Assembly: GCA_902576045.1 (NCBI GenBank)
Contig: CACGTU010000010.1
Span: 1-37,693 of the forward strand
Length of the DNA: 37,693 nucleotides
DNA from: an uncultured Pelagibacteraceae bacterium
Lineage (GTDB): Bacteria; Pseudomonadota; Alphaproteobacteria; Pelagibacterales; Pelagibacteraceae
Direction: 5' to 3'
Positions within the stretch are counted from its first letter, which is position 1, and the number at the start of each line of letters is the position of its first letter. Positions 24,549-33,051 of the stretch are shown piece by piece. The notes under the pieces were generated by a model. That model was not told the DNA's origin. It saw only the letters and a program-made list of their open reading frames with translations, and ran no database searches. A program made the translations under genes and the position numbers.

Positions 24549-26030
24549 TTATGTTATCAAAGTTCTTTTAATTGCTTTCTGCCATCCAAAAATTAAATTT
24601 CTTCTATCTTTGTTTTTTATTTTTGGAGAAAATTTTTTATCTAAAGACCAATTTTTTGAAATGTCGCTTAGAGATTTGTAAACTCCAATTTTTAAACCTG
24701 CCATAAAGGCAGCACCTAATGCGGTTGTTTCGTCAACTTTTGGTCTTAAAACTTTTACATTAATTATGTCTGATAAAAATTGTGAAAACCAATTATTTTT
24801 TACCATACCTCCATCTACTCTGACTATTTTTGGACGAAGCCCATCATTTTTCATTGCTTCAAATAAATCATATGTTTGATATCCAACAGACTCTACTGTT
24901 GCTCTTACAATTTCGCTTATTCCAGTGTCTCTTGTTAAACCACTTAAAACACCTCTAGATTTTGCATTCCAATATGGTGTTCCAAGGCCTGTAAAAGCTG
25001 GAACCAGATAAACGCCATGATTATCTTTTAATTTTTTTATTATTTTTTCTGAGTCTGCTGCCTTTTTTAAAAATTTAATTTTATCTCTTAACCACTGAAC
25101 GCCTGCCCCTGCTATGAATATTGACCCTTCAAGTGCATAGGTTGTTTTTCCGTTAATTCTATATCCAATTGTTGTTAGTAATCTGTTTTTGGAATAAATA
25201 ATTTTACTTCCAGTATTAAGCAAAACAAATGCTCCAGTCCCATAAGTACTTTTTAATGATCCTGGTTCAAAACAACATTGTCCAATTGTTGCAGATTGTT
25301 GATCTCCCACCATTCCAGTAACAGAATACGACTCGCCTGTAATCTTTGGGTCTGTGTGACCAAAATCATCAGAACTATCCTTTACCTCAGGAAGTATATG
25401 ACTTGGAATTTTTAAAATATCTAATATTTGTTTATCCCACTTGTTTGTTGCTATATTAAATAGCATAGTTCTACTTGCATTTGTTGCATCTGTGAAATGA
25501 TTGGTTCCTCCCGTTAATCTCCAAAGTAAAAAGCAATCTACTGTTCCAAATAACAATCTTTTTTGTTTAATAAGTTGTTTTGCTTTTGGAACATTATCTA
25601 TGATCCATTTAATTTTTGTTGCTGAGAAATAAGCATCGATTAATAAACCAGTTTTATTATAAATTAACGTTTCTTTTTTTTGCTTTATAAGTTTATTACA
25701 ATATTCAACTGCCCTTCTATCTTGCCAGACTATTGCATTGTAAATAGCCTTTCCGGTATGCTTATCCCAAAGTATTGTTGTTTCTCTTTGGTTTGTTATT
25801 CCAATTGTTAAAATCTTTCCTTTAAGTGATTTACTTTTTTGAATAACTTTTTTTAAAACTTTTTGAGTTGTAGACCAAATCTCTTCTGGATTATGTTCTA
25901 CCCATCCATCTTTTGGAAAGTATTGAGTAAACTCTAGCTGTGACACAAAAACTGGTTTCCCTTTTAAATCAAATAAAATTGCTCTACTAGAGGTAGTACC
26001 TTGGTCAATAGATACAATAAATTTTCTCAT
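24549..26030 (-). CDS. glpK: Glycerol kinase
   Basis: A FGGY-family kinase that phosphorylates glycerol to glycerol-3-phosphate in the cytosol. The 493-aa length is standard. Visible motifs are SIDQGTTSSRAILFD at the N-terminus, the GITNQRETTILWD block (about residue 80), NAIVWQDRRAVEYC, GMVGDQQSATIGQ (about 240), STYGTGAFVLLNTG, and VDGGMVKNNWFSQFLSDI near 405. All are intact. It starts a minus-strand locus with the GlpV transporter, although the 98-bp gap and palindrome before glpV allow a separate promoter. It is divergent from tmm across 135 bp. Confidence 0.97.
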   Translation of the reverse strand: MRKFIVSIDQGTTSSRAILFDLKGKPVFVSQLEFTQYFPKDGWVEHNPEEIWSTTQKVLKKVIQKSKSLKGKILTIGITNQRETTILWDKHTGKAIYNAIVWQDRRAVEYCNKLIKQKKETLIYNKTGLLIDAYFSATKIKWIIDNVPKAKQLIKQKRLLFGTVDCFLLWRLTGGTNHFTDATNASRTMLFNIATNKWDKQILDILKIPSHILPEVKDSSDDFGHTDPKITGESYSVTGMVGDQQSATIGQCCFEPGSLKSTYGTGAFVLLNTGSKIIYSKNRLLTTIGYRINGKTTYALEGSIFIAGAGVQWLRDKIKFLKKAADSEKIIKKLKDNHGVYLVPAFTGLGTPYWNAKSRGVLSGLTRDTGISEIVRATVESVGYQTYDLFEAMKNDGLRPKIVRVDGGMVKNNWFSQFLSDIINVKVLRPKVDETTALGAAFMAGLKIGVYKSLSDISKNWSLDKKFSPKIKNKDRRNLIFGWQKAIKRTLIT

Positions 26031-26165
26031 ATTTATTAATAGTCTAATATTTTTTTCTATTATTTAATATAAATTTTATTCCAAAGTTTAATTTATTTAT
26101 GATTTAATTTTTCATGATTTGTTAGTAAAATTATTTTATAAATTTTATTCAGTGGAGAATTTTAG

Positions 26166-27497
26166 ATGAAAAAAGTAGCAATTATTGGTGCAGGTCCTTG
26201 TGGCCTTTCAATGTTAAGAGCATTTGAACATTTAGAAAAGAAGGGTGAAAAAATTCCAGAAATAGTTTGTTTTGATAAACAAGAAGATTGGGGAGGTCTT
26301 TGGAATTATAGTTGGAGAACTGGTTCTGATCAATATGGAGACCCTGTTCCAAACAGTATGTATAGGTATTTATGGTCAAATGGACCAAAAGAATGTTTAG
26401 AGTTTGCTGATTACTCTTTTGATGAACATTTTGGAAAACCTATTCCATCTTTTCCACCAAGAGAAGTTTTACAAGATTATATAATTGGAAGAGTAAGTCA
26501 GGGTAATTTAAAAAGTAAAATTAAATTTAACACTAGAGTGTTAAATACATCATTTAAAAATGATAAATTTGAAGTAAGTTTTCAAGATAAGGTCAATGAT
26601 AAAATACAAACTGATGAGTTTGATTATGTTGTGGTATCAACTGGTCATTTTTCAGTTCCATTTATACCTGAATACAAAGGTATGAAATCATTTCCAGGAA
26701 GAATTATGCACTCGCATGATTTTAGAGATGCAGAAGAGTTCAGAGGAAAGAATGTTATTGTATTAGGCAGTAGTTACTCAGCTGAAGATGTTGCTTTACA
26801 ATGTAATAAGTATGGAGCTAAAAGTGTAACTATAGGCTACAGACATAACCCAATGGGATTTAAATGGCCTGAAGGAATGAAAGAAGTCTTTTATCTAGAT
26901 CGTCTTGAGGGAAAAAAAGCAATTTTTAAAGATGGTACGGAACAAGAAGCTGATGCTATAATTTTATGTACAGGATATCTTCACCATTTTCCTTTTTTAG
27001 AGGAAAGTCTTAAACTTAAAACTCACAACAGGCTTTATCCTCCAAAACTTTACAAAGGTGTTGTGTGGCAAGATAATCATAAACTTCTTTATCTTGGTAT
27101 GCAGGACCAGTTTCATACTTTTAATATGTTTGATTGCCAAGCATGGTATGCAAGAGATGTGATAATGGGTAAAATTAAAATGCCAAGTGACAGTGAAATC
27201 GATGATGATATTAAAAAATGGGTTGAGATGGAGGAAAAATTAGAAAATCCAGATCAAATGATCGATTTTCAAACAGAGTACACTAAAGAGCTTCATGAAA
27301 TGAGTGATTATCCACAAATTGATTTTGAGTTAATTAGAAAACATTTTAAAGAATGGGAGCACCATAAAGTTGAAGATATTTTAACTTATAGAAATAAATC
27401 ATTTTCATCGCCTGTTACAGGTTCTGTTGCACCAATTCATCATACACCTTGGGAAACGGCAATGGATGACTCTTTAAAAACTTTTTTAAATAAATAA
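26166..27497 (+). CDS. tmm: Trimethylamine monooxygenase (flavin-containing)
   Basis: A class B flavin monooxygenase that oxidises trimethylamine to TMAO with NADPH and O2. The FAD motif GAGPCG is at residues 8-13. The FMO signature FxGxxxHxxxF is met by FPGRIMHSHDF (about 177-187). The NADPH-binding motif is VIVLGSSYSAED, and ILCTGYLHHFPF corresponds to the later ATG-containing block. The 443-aa length and the WGGLWNYSW and YRYLWSNGPKE segments are typical of bacterial Tmm. A GGAG ribosome binding site lies about 10 bases before the ATG. It lies in a locus with TMAO transporter and demethylase genes, which strongly supports TMA as substrate; broader amine or sulfide N/S-oxygenation is possible. 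Confidence 0.94.
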   Translation: MKKVAIIGAGPCGLSMLRAFEHLEKKGEKIPEIVCFDKQEDWGGLWNYSWRTGSDQYGDPVPNSMYRYLWSNGPKECLEFADYSFDEHFGKPIPSFPPREVLQDYIIGRVSQGNLKSKIKFNTRVLNTSFKNDKFEVSFQDKVNDKIQTDEFDYVVVSTGHFSVPFIPEYKGMKSFPGRIMHSHDFRDAEEFRGKNVIVLGSSYSAEDVALQCNKYGAKSVTIGYRHNPMGFKWPEGMKEVFYLDRLEGKKAIFKDGTEQEADAIILCTGYLHHFPFLEESLKLKTHNRLYPPKLYKGVVWQDNHKLLYLGMQDQFHTFNMFDCQAWYARDVIMGKIKMPSDSEIDDDIKKWVEMEEKLENPDQMIDFQTEYTKELHEMSDYPQIDFELIRKHFKEWEHHKVEDILTYRNKSFSSPVTGSVAPIHHTPWETAMDDSLKTFLNK

Positions 27498-27520
27498 AAA
27501 AAGATTTTTAAACAAAGTTA

Positions 27521-27694
27521 TTATATTTGATTTTTATCTTTTCTAAAAAAAGGAATTAAAAATACAAAACAGGCAAATAAAAAAAATAAACTTCCAAACA
27601 TTGCCCAAAAACTACCAATACTTGATATTACAAACCCTATTGCTGAAACTATAAACAATATCCATCCAATTAAGTTGATAGTCTGATTTTTCAT
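27521..27694 (-). CDS. 57-aa two-span membrane protein at the end of the tmoVW operon
   Basis: ATG 27694 opens a 57-codon frame ending TAA at 27523-27521. It begins MKNQTINLIGWILFIVSAIG. Two hydrophobic segments (about residues 7-25 and 28-50) are separated by SSIGSFW, and the C-terminus is charged (RKDKNQI). The start lies 7 bases after the tmoW stop, so it is probably cotranscribed with the transporter. Amphiphilic design, charge placement and operon spacing make it a convincing small gene. I do not recognise a family. It could modulate the permease or be an unrelated small membrane protein. Confidence 0.65.
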   Translation of the reverse strand: MKNQTINLIGWILFIVSAIGFVISSIGSFWAMFGSLFFLFACFVFLIPFFRKDKNQI

Positions 27695-27701
27695 ATTTGG
27701 A

Positions 27702-29855
27702 TTAATCTATTCCTAGATGTTTTTTTCTTTTTCCAACGTAAGTTCTTATTAGATTGTCAAAGATCAATCCAATAAAGGCAACACAAATTCCTAAAGTAAG
27801 ACCTATTCCTGCTCCATTTTTATCTGATAAAGCTTTTAAAATATATTGTCCTAAATCTTCTGTCCCAATAAAGGCTCCAATAATTACCATGAATAACGCA
27901 AAAACAATTGTTTGATTTAAGCCAAGCATCATGTGCGGGAAGGCTAAAGGAAATTCAATTTTAGTTAACCTTTGAAATTTATTTACACCTGACATAGTTG
28001 CAGCATCGTGTAATCCTGCGGGTACACTTCTTAATCCTTCAATTGTGTATCTTGTTGCAGGAATAGTCGCGTAAACTATCACGGCGATTAGTACTGATGT
28101 ATCTGTAATACCAAACAACATCATCACAGGAATTAAATATACAAATGAAGGGAAAGTTTGAAAAATATCACAAACTCCTAACATAAACTTTGCTGAATTT
28201 TTGTTTTGAAAACATAGAGTTCCAACTGTAAAACCAATTATGCAAGATATAATTACACCAAATGTTGCCATGTAAGTTGTAACTAGAGCTCTATCCCACC
28301 ATGGACTTAGAGCAATAAATAACGTTAAGGCGCACACAACTAAAGCTGAACGAATTCCACCTATTAAGTAACCTGCTCCAACCACAAGTACTAAAGTAGC
28401 AACCGCTGGCATTCTTAAATATAAAGCTCTCATTGGTTGAAGAACATCCTGAATTAACCATGTGTTGAAAGCTTTGATGTAAACAAAGAAAGTTTCAAAA
28501 ATCCAATCAACTCCTTTGTTCCAAAAATCTGCAGTTGAAATTCCTTTGTTATGTGGAACTTCAAATAAATAATTAAATCCTTCTTTAAAATAAAATGAAC
28601 CTGCATAAGCTAATAAAATACCAATAATAAATGCTCCTCCAAAGAATATTAAATTTTTATTTCTTTGGTAAAAAGTTAAGTTTCCAAAATAATCTATTTG
28701 CTTGTTTGCCCATGCTAATGACATTTTATCTAACAGAATTGCAATCAAACTAATGCATAAACCTGCTTCTAATGCTAACCCAATATTTAATTGGTTTAAA
28801 GCAAGTAACAAATTAAAACCTAATCCTTTTGCGCCTATAAATGCAGAAATAACTGCCATTGAGAAACAAACCATGATTACCTGGTTCACTCCTATCAATA
28901 TATCTCTTCTAGCTGTTGGAATTAATACTTTGAACATCAATTGCCAATTAGTACACCCACTCATTCTTCCAGCTTCAATAACTTCAGGGGGGATTGCTCT
29001 TAAACCTAATAAAGTTAGTAATATCATTGGTGGTACAGCAACTACCATGGTTATTATTACAGCTGCGTGATCGCCTACCCCAAAAAGCACAAGTGCTGGA
29101 ACCAAAACTGCATATTGTGGCATTGTCTGCATAACAAGCAATATTGGATACAATGCTTTCTCAACTCGTTTACTTTTAAAAGCCGCAATACCAAGGCCTA
29201 AACCAAATGCAAAAGATAATGGGGCCGCAACTAAAATAAAAGAAAGTGTTTGCATAGAAGGTTTCCATTGACCAAAAATAGAAATGTAAACCATTGTTAG
29301 ACCGGCAAATATAGCAAGGCCTTTACCGCTTAATTTGTATGAAAGGATTGCAAAGCCAGCAGCTACAATAGTCCATGGCAAACCTGGGAGTTCTGCCCAC
29401 GGATATGCATCAATAAAATCCCAACTTGTAAATGCAACAATAGTTTCAAGACCTCCCAATAAAATCTCTCTAATTAATTCAATTAGAAAAGTCATAAAAG
29501 CAGTAAGGTTTCTGCTAATTTGTAAAAGCAAAGGTCGAGTTTTAAATTCTTGTGTATCTTCATTCCAAAATTCCATTGGCATCCATTCATTCATTAAGAA
29601 GAACAAAGAGTCATTAATCCAAATAGGTAGCCATCCAAGTAGTGGGGGTAATCTCCAAAATACATCAAATGCGTAATATCTTACTTCTTTGCCAAGAAAT
29701 ACGAACGTACTTTGATTGGGATCTTTTACAAATTCTGCTTGGCCCCTTATAAATTTATAAGTTTCAGGAACGTCTATTGCAAAACATAAGGCAAAAAATA
29801 CAGCTAATAAAAACAACCATTGAAAAACTTTTGGATATTTTTTTATAATGTCCAT
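27702..29855 (-). CDS. tmoW: TMAO ABC transporter permease TmoW-like, duplicated permease protein
   Basis: A 717-aa inner-membrane protein containing two ProW/OpuAB-type permease modules in one chain. The first coupling loop is near PPEVIEAGRMSGCTNWQLMF, the second near PAGLHDAATMSGVNKFQRLT. Repeated segments such as MQTMPQYAVLVPALVLFGVG and QTFPSFVYLIPVMMLFGITD show internal duplication. A single chain can thus supply both halves of the translocation path. It is 3 bp from the ATPase gene upstream. The betaine/TMAO class is certain; TMAO rather than glycine betaine is inferred from tmm and tdm in the locus. Confidence 0.88.
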   Translation of the reverse strand: MDIIKKYPKVFQWLFLLAVFFALCFAIDVPETYKFIRGQAEFVKDPNQSTFVFLGKEVRYYAFDVFWRLPPLLGWLPIWINDSLFFLMNEWMPMEFWNEDTQEFKTRPLLLQISRNLTAFMTFLIELIREILLGGLETIVAFTSWDFIDAYPWAELPGLPWTIVAAGFAILSYKLSGKGLAIFAGLTMVYISIFGQWKPSMQTLSFILVAAPLSFAFGLGLGIAAFKSKRVEKALYPILLVMQTMPQYAVLVPALVLFGVGDHAAVIITMVVAVPPMILLTLLGLRAIPPEVIEAGRMSGCTNWQLMFKVLIPTARRDILIGVNQVIMVCFSMAVISAFIGAKGLGFNLLLALNQLNIGLALEAGLCISLIAILLDKMSLAWANKQIDYFGNLTFYQRNKNLIFFGGAFIIGILLAYAGSFYFKEGFNYLFEVPHNKGISTADFWNKGVDWIFETFFVYIKAFNTWLIQDVLQPMRALYLRMPAVATLVLVVGAGYLIGGIRSALVVCALTLFIALSPWWDRALVTTYMATFGVIISCIIGFTVGTLCFQNKNSAKFMLGVCDIFQTFPSFVYLIPVMMLFGITDTSVLIAVIVYATIPATRYTIEGLRSVPAGLHDAATMSGVNKFQRLTKIEFPLAFPHMMLGLNQTIVFALFMVIIGAFIGTEDLGQYILKALSDKNGAGIGLTLGICVAFIGLIFDNLIRTYVGKRKKHLGID

Positions 29856-29858
29856 AAT

Positions 29859-30887
29859 TTAGCTATTACTTTTTCTGCCTCCGAATACTGTTTGTATAAT
29901 CTTAGATGGATTAATTGAGCCAACAATTTTATTATCTTGATCAATAACTGAAACTGATTTTTCTTGGGTAAGGATTTTTTCTGCAACATTTTCTATAATT
30001 TCATCCTTTAAAACTTTTAAATCAGAACTTTCAGAATTTGTTTTATCCATTACATCTTCAATGGTTAATACTTTTTCTCTAGGCACTTCCTCTGTAAATT
30101 TTTTTACGTATTCTGTGGCAGGATTTAAAACTATATTTGCAGGTGTATCTAATTGTTCAATAATTCCATCTTTCATAATTGCAATTCTATCTGCAAGCTT
30201 TAATGCTTCATCAAAATCATGAGTTATAAACATAATTGTTTTTTGGAGTTTTTCTTGAAGTCTTAGAAATTCATCCTGCATTTCCTTTCTTATCAAGGGA
30301 TCTAATGCTGAAAATGGTTCGTCTAAGAACCAAATATCTGGTTCAACTGCTAAAGATCTAGCAATACCTACTCTTTGTTGTTGTCCACCTGAAAGTTCTC
30401 TTGGAAAATAGTTTTCTCTTCCATCGAGTCCAACAAGTTTGACCATGTCCATTGCTTTACTAATACTGTTTTCAGTTTTAATTCCCTTAATTTGTAGAGG
30501 AAATGCAATATTCTCAACTACTGTTTTATGTGGCAGTAATGCAAAACTTTGAAATACCATTCCCATTTTATTTCTTCTAAGATTAATCAATTCTTTATTA
30601 TTTAATTTAAGCAAATCTTGACCTTCGATAAAAATCTTTCCACCTGTTGCATCAGTCAATCTTGATATGCATCTGAGTAATGTCGATTTGCCAGATCCAG
30701 ACAATCCCATTACAACAAGCATTTCTCCTTTAGAAACTTCAAAAGAAGCATCGTTAACACCAACGATACATCCATTTTCTTGGAATGTTTTGGCGTCTAC
30801 ATTGCCATTTGCTTCTTGAAGCATTTTTTGGGCATTAGTACCAAAAATTTTATAAACATTTTCACATTTAATAACAGCTTCTGACAT
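29859..30887 (-). CDS. tmoV: TMAO ABC transporter ATPase TmoV-like
   Basis: A 342-aa ProV/OpuAA-type ATPase. Walker A GLSGSGKST is at residues 61-69, signature LSGGQ at 165-169, Walker B IWFLDEP with Glu190, and the switch His223 in FITHDFDEAL, all canonical, so a homodimer can power TmoW. The C-terminal 110 residues resemble the CBS-like tail of osmolyte ATPases (SVSVIDQDNKIVGSIN). It starts 62 bp downstream of the unknown membrane gene and leads directly into tmoW. The gene name rests on locus context. Confidence 0.9.
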   Translation of the reverse strand: MSEAVIKCENVYKIFGTNAQKMLQEANGNVDAKTFQENGCIVGVNDASFEVSKGEMLVVMGLSGSGKSTLLRCISRLTDATGGKIFIEGQDLLKLNNKELINLRRNKMGMVFQSFALLPHKTVVENIAFPLQIKGIKTENSISKAMDMVKLVGLDGRENYFPRELSGGQQQRVGIARSLAVEPDIWFLDEPFSALDPLIRKEMQDEFLRLQEKLQKTIMFITHDFDEALKLADRIAIMKDGIIEQLDTPANIVLNPATEYVKKFTEEVPREKVLTIEDVMDKTNSESSDLKVLKDEIIENVAEKILTQEKSVSVIDQDNKIVGSINPSKIIQTVFGGRKSNS

Positions 30888-30949
30888 AATTAATTTAAAT
30901 TATATGAAATTTATACAAAGTTAAATCGATATAATTATCCATCTCCAAA

Positions 30950-31495
30950 TTAAAAATTTTTAATGTAATAAACTCTTGTATCTATTCCTGTGCTTAAAAA
31001 GCTTAATGCCTCACCACTAACTGTGATACTTTCATCTACGCCTACATTATTTCCACTTACGGTATAACCTGCAAAACACTTATTTTTCTCTTTATCCCAT
31101 TTAACAAATGTTTCATCTATTTTGTTTCCATTAATTGTATAAATTTCGTGTGCTCTAAAATTCAAAAAATTTGCACCCATAATCGCACGTTGTGGAATTA
31201 ATTTTGTGGCATTACATACAGCTTCATATAACTCATCAGATAATTTAAAATGATCTGTGCCGTCAAATGTTACCAAAATACCGGATGGTAATTTTGATAT
31301 TAATGCGCTTAGTTTTTTTTCTTTTGCTATTCTCTCTTCCTCTAATTTCATTTTTTTAACTAATTCATCGCCTTGACCAAAGATAGTATTTAAAATGGAA
31401 AATGAGATAATAATAATAATTGTAATAAAAATAAGACCAATTAATTGCCTTAAAGATTCTGGTAATGATCTAAATTTATTAAAGTAAGTATTCAT
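30950..31495 (-). CDS. Unknown single-span membrane protein, about 181 aa
   Basis: The frame is open from ATG 31528, but that start overlaps the MORN gene; ATG 31495 (MNTYFNKFRSLPESLRQ) leaves a 5-bp gap and is preferred. One strong hydrophobic span (LIGLIFITIIIIISFSILN) is followed by a charged helix (KKMKLEEERIAKEKK) and a C-terminal domain of about 120 residues, probably periplasmic, with two cysteines (AVCNAT; NKCFAG) that could form a disulfide. I recognise no family. It sits with the MORN gene between tmoX and tmoV, which is unusual for a TMAO transporter operon. Confidence 0.7.
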   Translation of the reverse strand: MNTYFNKFRSLPESLRQLIGLIFITIIIIISFSILNTIFGQGDELVKKMKLEEERIAKEKKLSALISKLPSGILVTFDGTDHFKLSDELYEAVCNATKLIPQRAIMGANFLNFRAHEIYTINGNKIDETFVKWDKEKNKCFAGYTVSGNNVGVDESITVSGEALSFLSTGIDTRVYYIKNF

Positions 31496-31500
31496 TTTAA

Positions 31501-31878
31501 TTATTCTTGGAGTTTGCCATTTTCCCAAATACCTGATTTTTGTTTTCCGTCAGACCAAGTGAATGTTCCTTCGCCATTCATAAATCCATTTTTCCACTCA
31601 CCTTCATACGTTGAGCCATCAGGAAATGTTAAAACTCCTTGTCCACTCCACATACTATTTTTAAATTCACCTTTATAGATATATCCATTAGGCCAAGTCT
31701 CTGTTCCTTGACCCTGTTTTTTTGTTGCAACCCATTCTCCTTCATAAGTTGTTTTGTCTGTATAAATCCATTTACCAAAACCATTTTCACAATTTCCTTC
31801 TTTACACCCCGTACTTCGAGAAAAAACCGTGGAACTGATCAAAAAACTTAAAAAAACGAAAATAAAATATTTTTTCAT
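31501..31878 (-). CDS. Exported MORN-repeat protein, 125 aa
   Basis: The signal peptide covers about residues 1-20 (MKKYFIFVFLSFLISSTVFS). The mature protein is a run of MORN-type repeats of about 22-23 residues: TTYEGEWVATKKQGQGTETW, YIYKGEFKNSMWSGQGVLTF and STYEGEWKNGFMNGEGTFTW, plus a partial C-terminal copy. Two cysteines (GCKEGNCENG) precede the repeats. MORN repeats form a beta-sheet scaffold for protein or lipid contact. Placement directly behind the tmoX terminator and ahead of the unknown membrane gene suggests those two act as a unit at the envelope, not necessarily in TMAO uptake. Confidence 0.85.
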   Translation of the reverse strand: MKKYFIFVFLSFLISSTVFSRSTGCKEGNCENGFGKWIYTDKTTYEGEWVATKKQGQGTETWPNGYIYKGEFKNSMWSGQGVLTFPDGSTYEGEWKNGFMNGEGTFTWSDGKQKSGIWENGKLQE

Positions 31879-31900
31879 AATAATATTTTACACAAGATTA

Positions 31901-31940
31901 ATTAAAAAAAAATCCCCCCCAACAAAGTTGGGGAGGATTT
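31901..31940 (-). terminator. Rho-independent terminator after tmoX
   Basis: In the minus-strand transcript the stem AAATCCTCCCCAAC (31940-31927) pairs with GTTGGGGGGGATTT (31923-31910) with one mismatch and a 3-nt loop, and is followed by a run of T residues. It lies 18 bases after the tmoX stop. It should end most tmoX transcripts before the MORN gene, favouring high binding-protein levels over the membrane subunits downstream. Confidence 0.9.
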
Positions 31941-31958
31941 AAAATTTAGCTCTTATCC

Positions 31959-32906
31959 TTATTTAGTAAACGCTTGCCAAACACTCTTGTTATCAGCTAA
32001 CCACTTTTTAGCTGCATCTTCGTGAGTCATTTTATCAACGTCAACTAAAGCTGCCATTGCTCCAATTTGACTTGTAGAGAATGACAATTTTTTGAAAGCT
32101 GATGCTGCCTTTGGATGAGTTTTTGGAAAATCTTCATGTGCCGCTTTTTTCAAATAACCATCTGGCGATCCACATTTTCCATCTCCACCGTCCTCAGGTC
32201 TGCAACCTGCTGTGTATGGAGGGAAATCAATAAATGTAAAACCAGCACCATCAGTAAAGTTTGGTGTCCAGTTGAAGATTATTGTTCCTCTTCCTTCTTT
32301 TTCAGCTGCTGATAATTCAGCCCATAGTGCATCTGCGCTTCCAGCAAATTTTACCCACCATAGATCTCCTAATCCAAGAGCATCAACTCTTTGAGGAATT
32401 AAGTCACCATGCCAAGTTTGTGGACCTTCTAACATTCTTCCTTTTCCATCTGGTGAATCAGGAGTTGTGAAGTTTTTTGCACAATCTGGATTTTTTAAAG
32501 CTGTCCAATCTGGTAATCCTGGGCATAAACCTTTTTCTACAACCCAGTTTGGATATCCCATATCCTCAAGCGTTCTAGCTTCATGGTCACCCATATCTAT
32601 TAAACCACCTTTATCTAAAGCAGTTGTAAATGATTTACCAAATGCAGATTCCCAAACTTCATGTGAAATTGTTACATCACCAATTCTAATTGACTCGTAT
32701 ACTGCTTGTGAGTCTGCGTTAACGTATTTTACGTTGTTACCCATGCTTTCAAAAATACCACCAATAACATATGCCATAACAATTTGGCTTGACCAGTTAT
32801 GTGTTGGGATTACGATGGGTTTTTTACTATCTGCTGCATTAGATATACCTGCAAAGCTTACTACAGAGATAACTACTGCTGATAGTAGAGATATTAGTTT
32901 TCTCAT
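31959..32906 (-). CDS. tmoX: TMAO-binding periplasmic protein TmoX-like (OpuAC family)
   Basis: A 315-aa quaternary-amine binding protein. The signal peptide ends near SNAA (about residue 25). The mature part has the OpuAC layout with Trp residues suited to an aromatic cage (THNWSSQIVMAYVIG; ISHEVWESAFG; IIFNWTPNF). Cysteines at PGLPDWTALKNPDCAK and in the CRPEDGGDGKCGSPDG loop may form a disulfide or metal-binding loop. It has a strong ribosome binding site (AAAGGGGA, 32918-32911), a near-consensus promoter and its own terminator, indicating heavy expression. TMAO specificity is inferred from tmm and tdm; glycine betaine is the alternative. Confidence 0.9.
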   Translation of the reverse strand: MRKLISLLSAVVISVVSFAGISNAADSKKPIVIPTHNWSSQIVMAYVIGGIFESMGNNVKYVNADSQAVYESIRIGDVTISHEVWESAFGKSFTTALDKGGLIDMGDHEARTLEDMGYPNWVVEKGLCPGLPDWTALKNPDCAKNFTTPDSPDGKGRMLEGPQTWHGDLIPQRVDALGLGDLWWVKFAGSADALWAELSAAEKEGRGTIIFNWTPNFTDGAGFTFIDFPPYTAGCRPEDGGDGKCGSPDGYLKKAAHEDFPKTHPKAASAFKKLSFSTSQIGAMAALVDVDKMTHEDAAKKWLADNKSVWQAFTK

Positions 32907-32937
32907 TTGTTCCCCTTTCTTAATATTAAGTAACTAA

Positions 32938-32966
32938 AGTATCCTTAAATTAAGTGTTATAGTCAA
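32938..32966 (-). promoter_or_regulatory. Sigma70-type promoter of tmoX
   Basis: On the minus strand TTGACT (32966-32961) and GATACT (32943-32938) are separated by exactly 17 bp, matching 5/6 and 4/6 of the consensus -35 and -10 hexamers. Transcription would start near 32931, giving a leader of about 25 nt that contains the AAAGGGGA ribosome binding site. It is the best promoter match noticed in the window. Confidence 0.6.
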
Positions 32967-33051
32967 TACGAGTTAATTATATTAAATATATATAAATTTT
33001 ATGACTACTGTTATTATACTTTATAATTAATAATGGCGTGACAAATAGTTT

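Noticed and set aside
26031-26165. Riboswitch upstream of tmm or glpK
   Set aside because: The spacer is almost purely A/T with no conserved purine-rich core resembling glycine or SAM riboswitches.
31496-31528. Longer start (ATG 31528) for the unknown membrane protein
   Set aside because: It overlaps the 3' end of the MORN gene and adds a non-hydrophobic tail; ATG 31495 lies 5 bp after that gene.
32467-32937. 156-codon plus-strand frame opposite tmoX
   Set aside because: It is fully antisense to a well-supported binding-protein gene with signal peptide, promoter, ribosome binding site and terminator; its composition reflects the complementary codons of tmoX.
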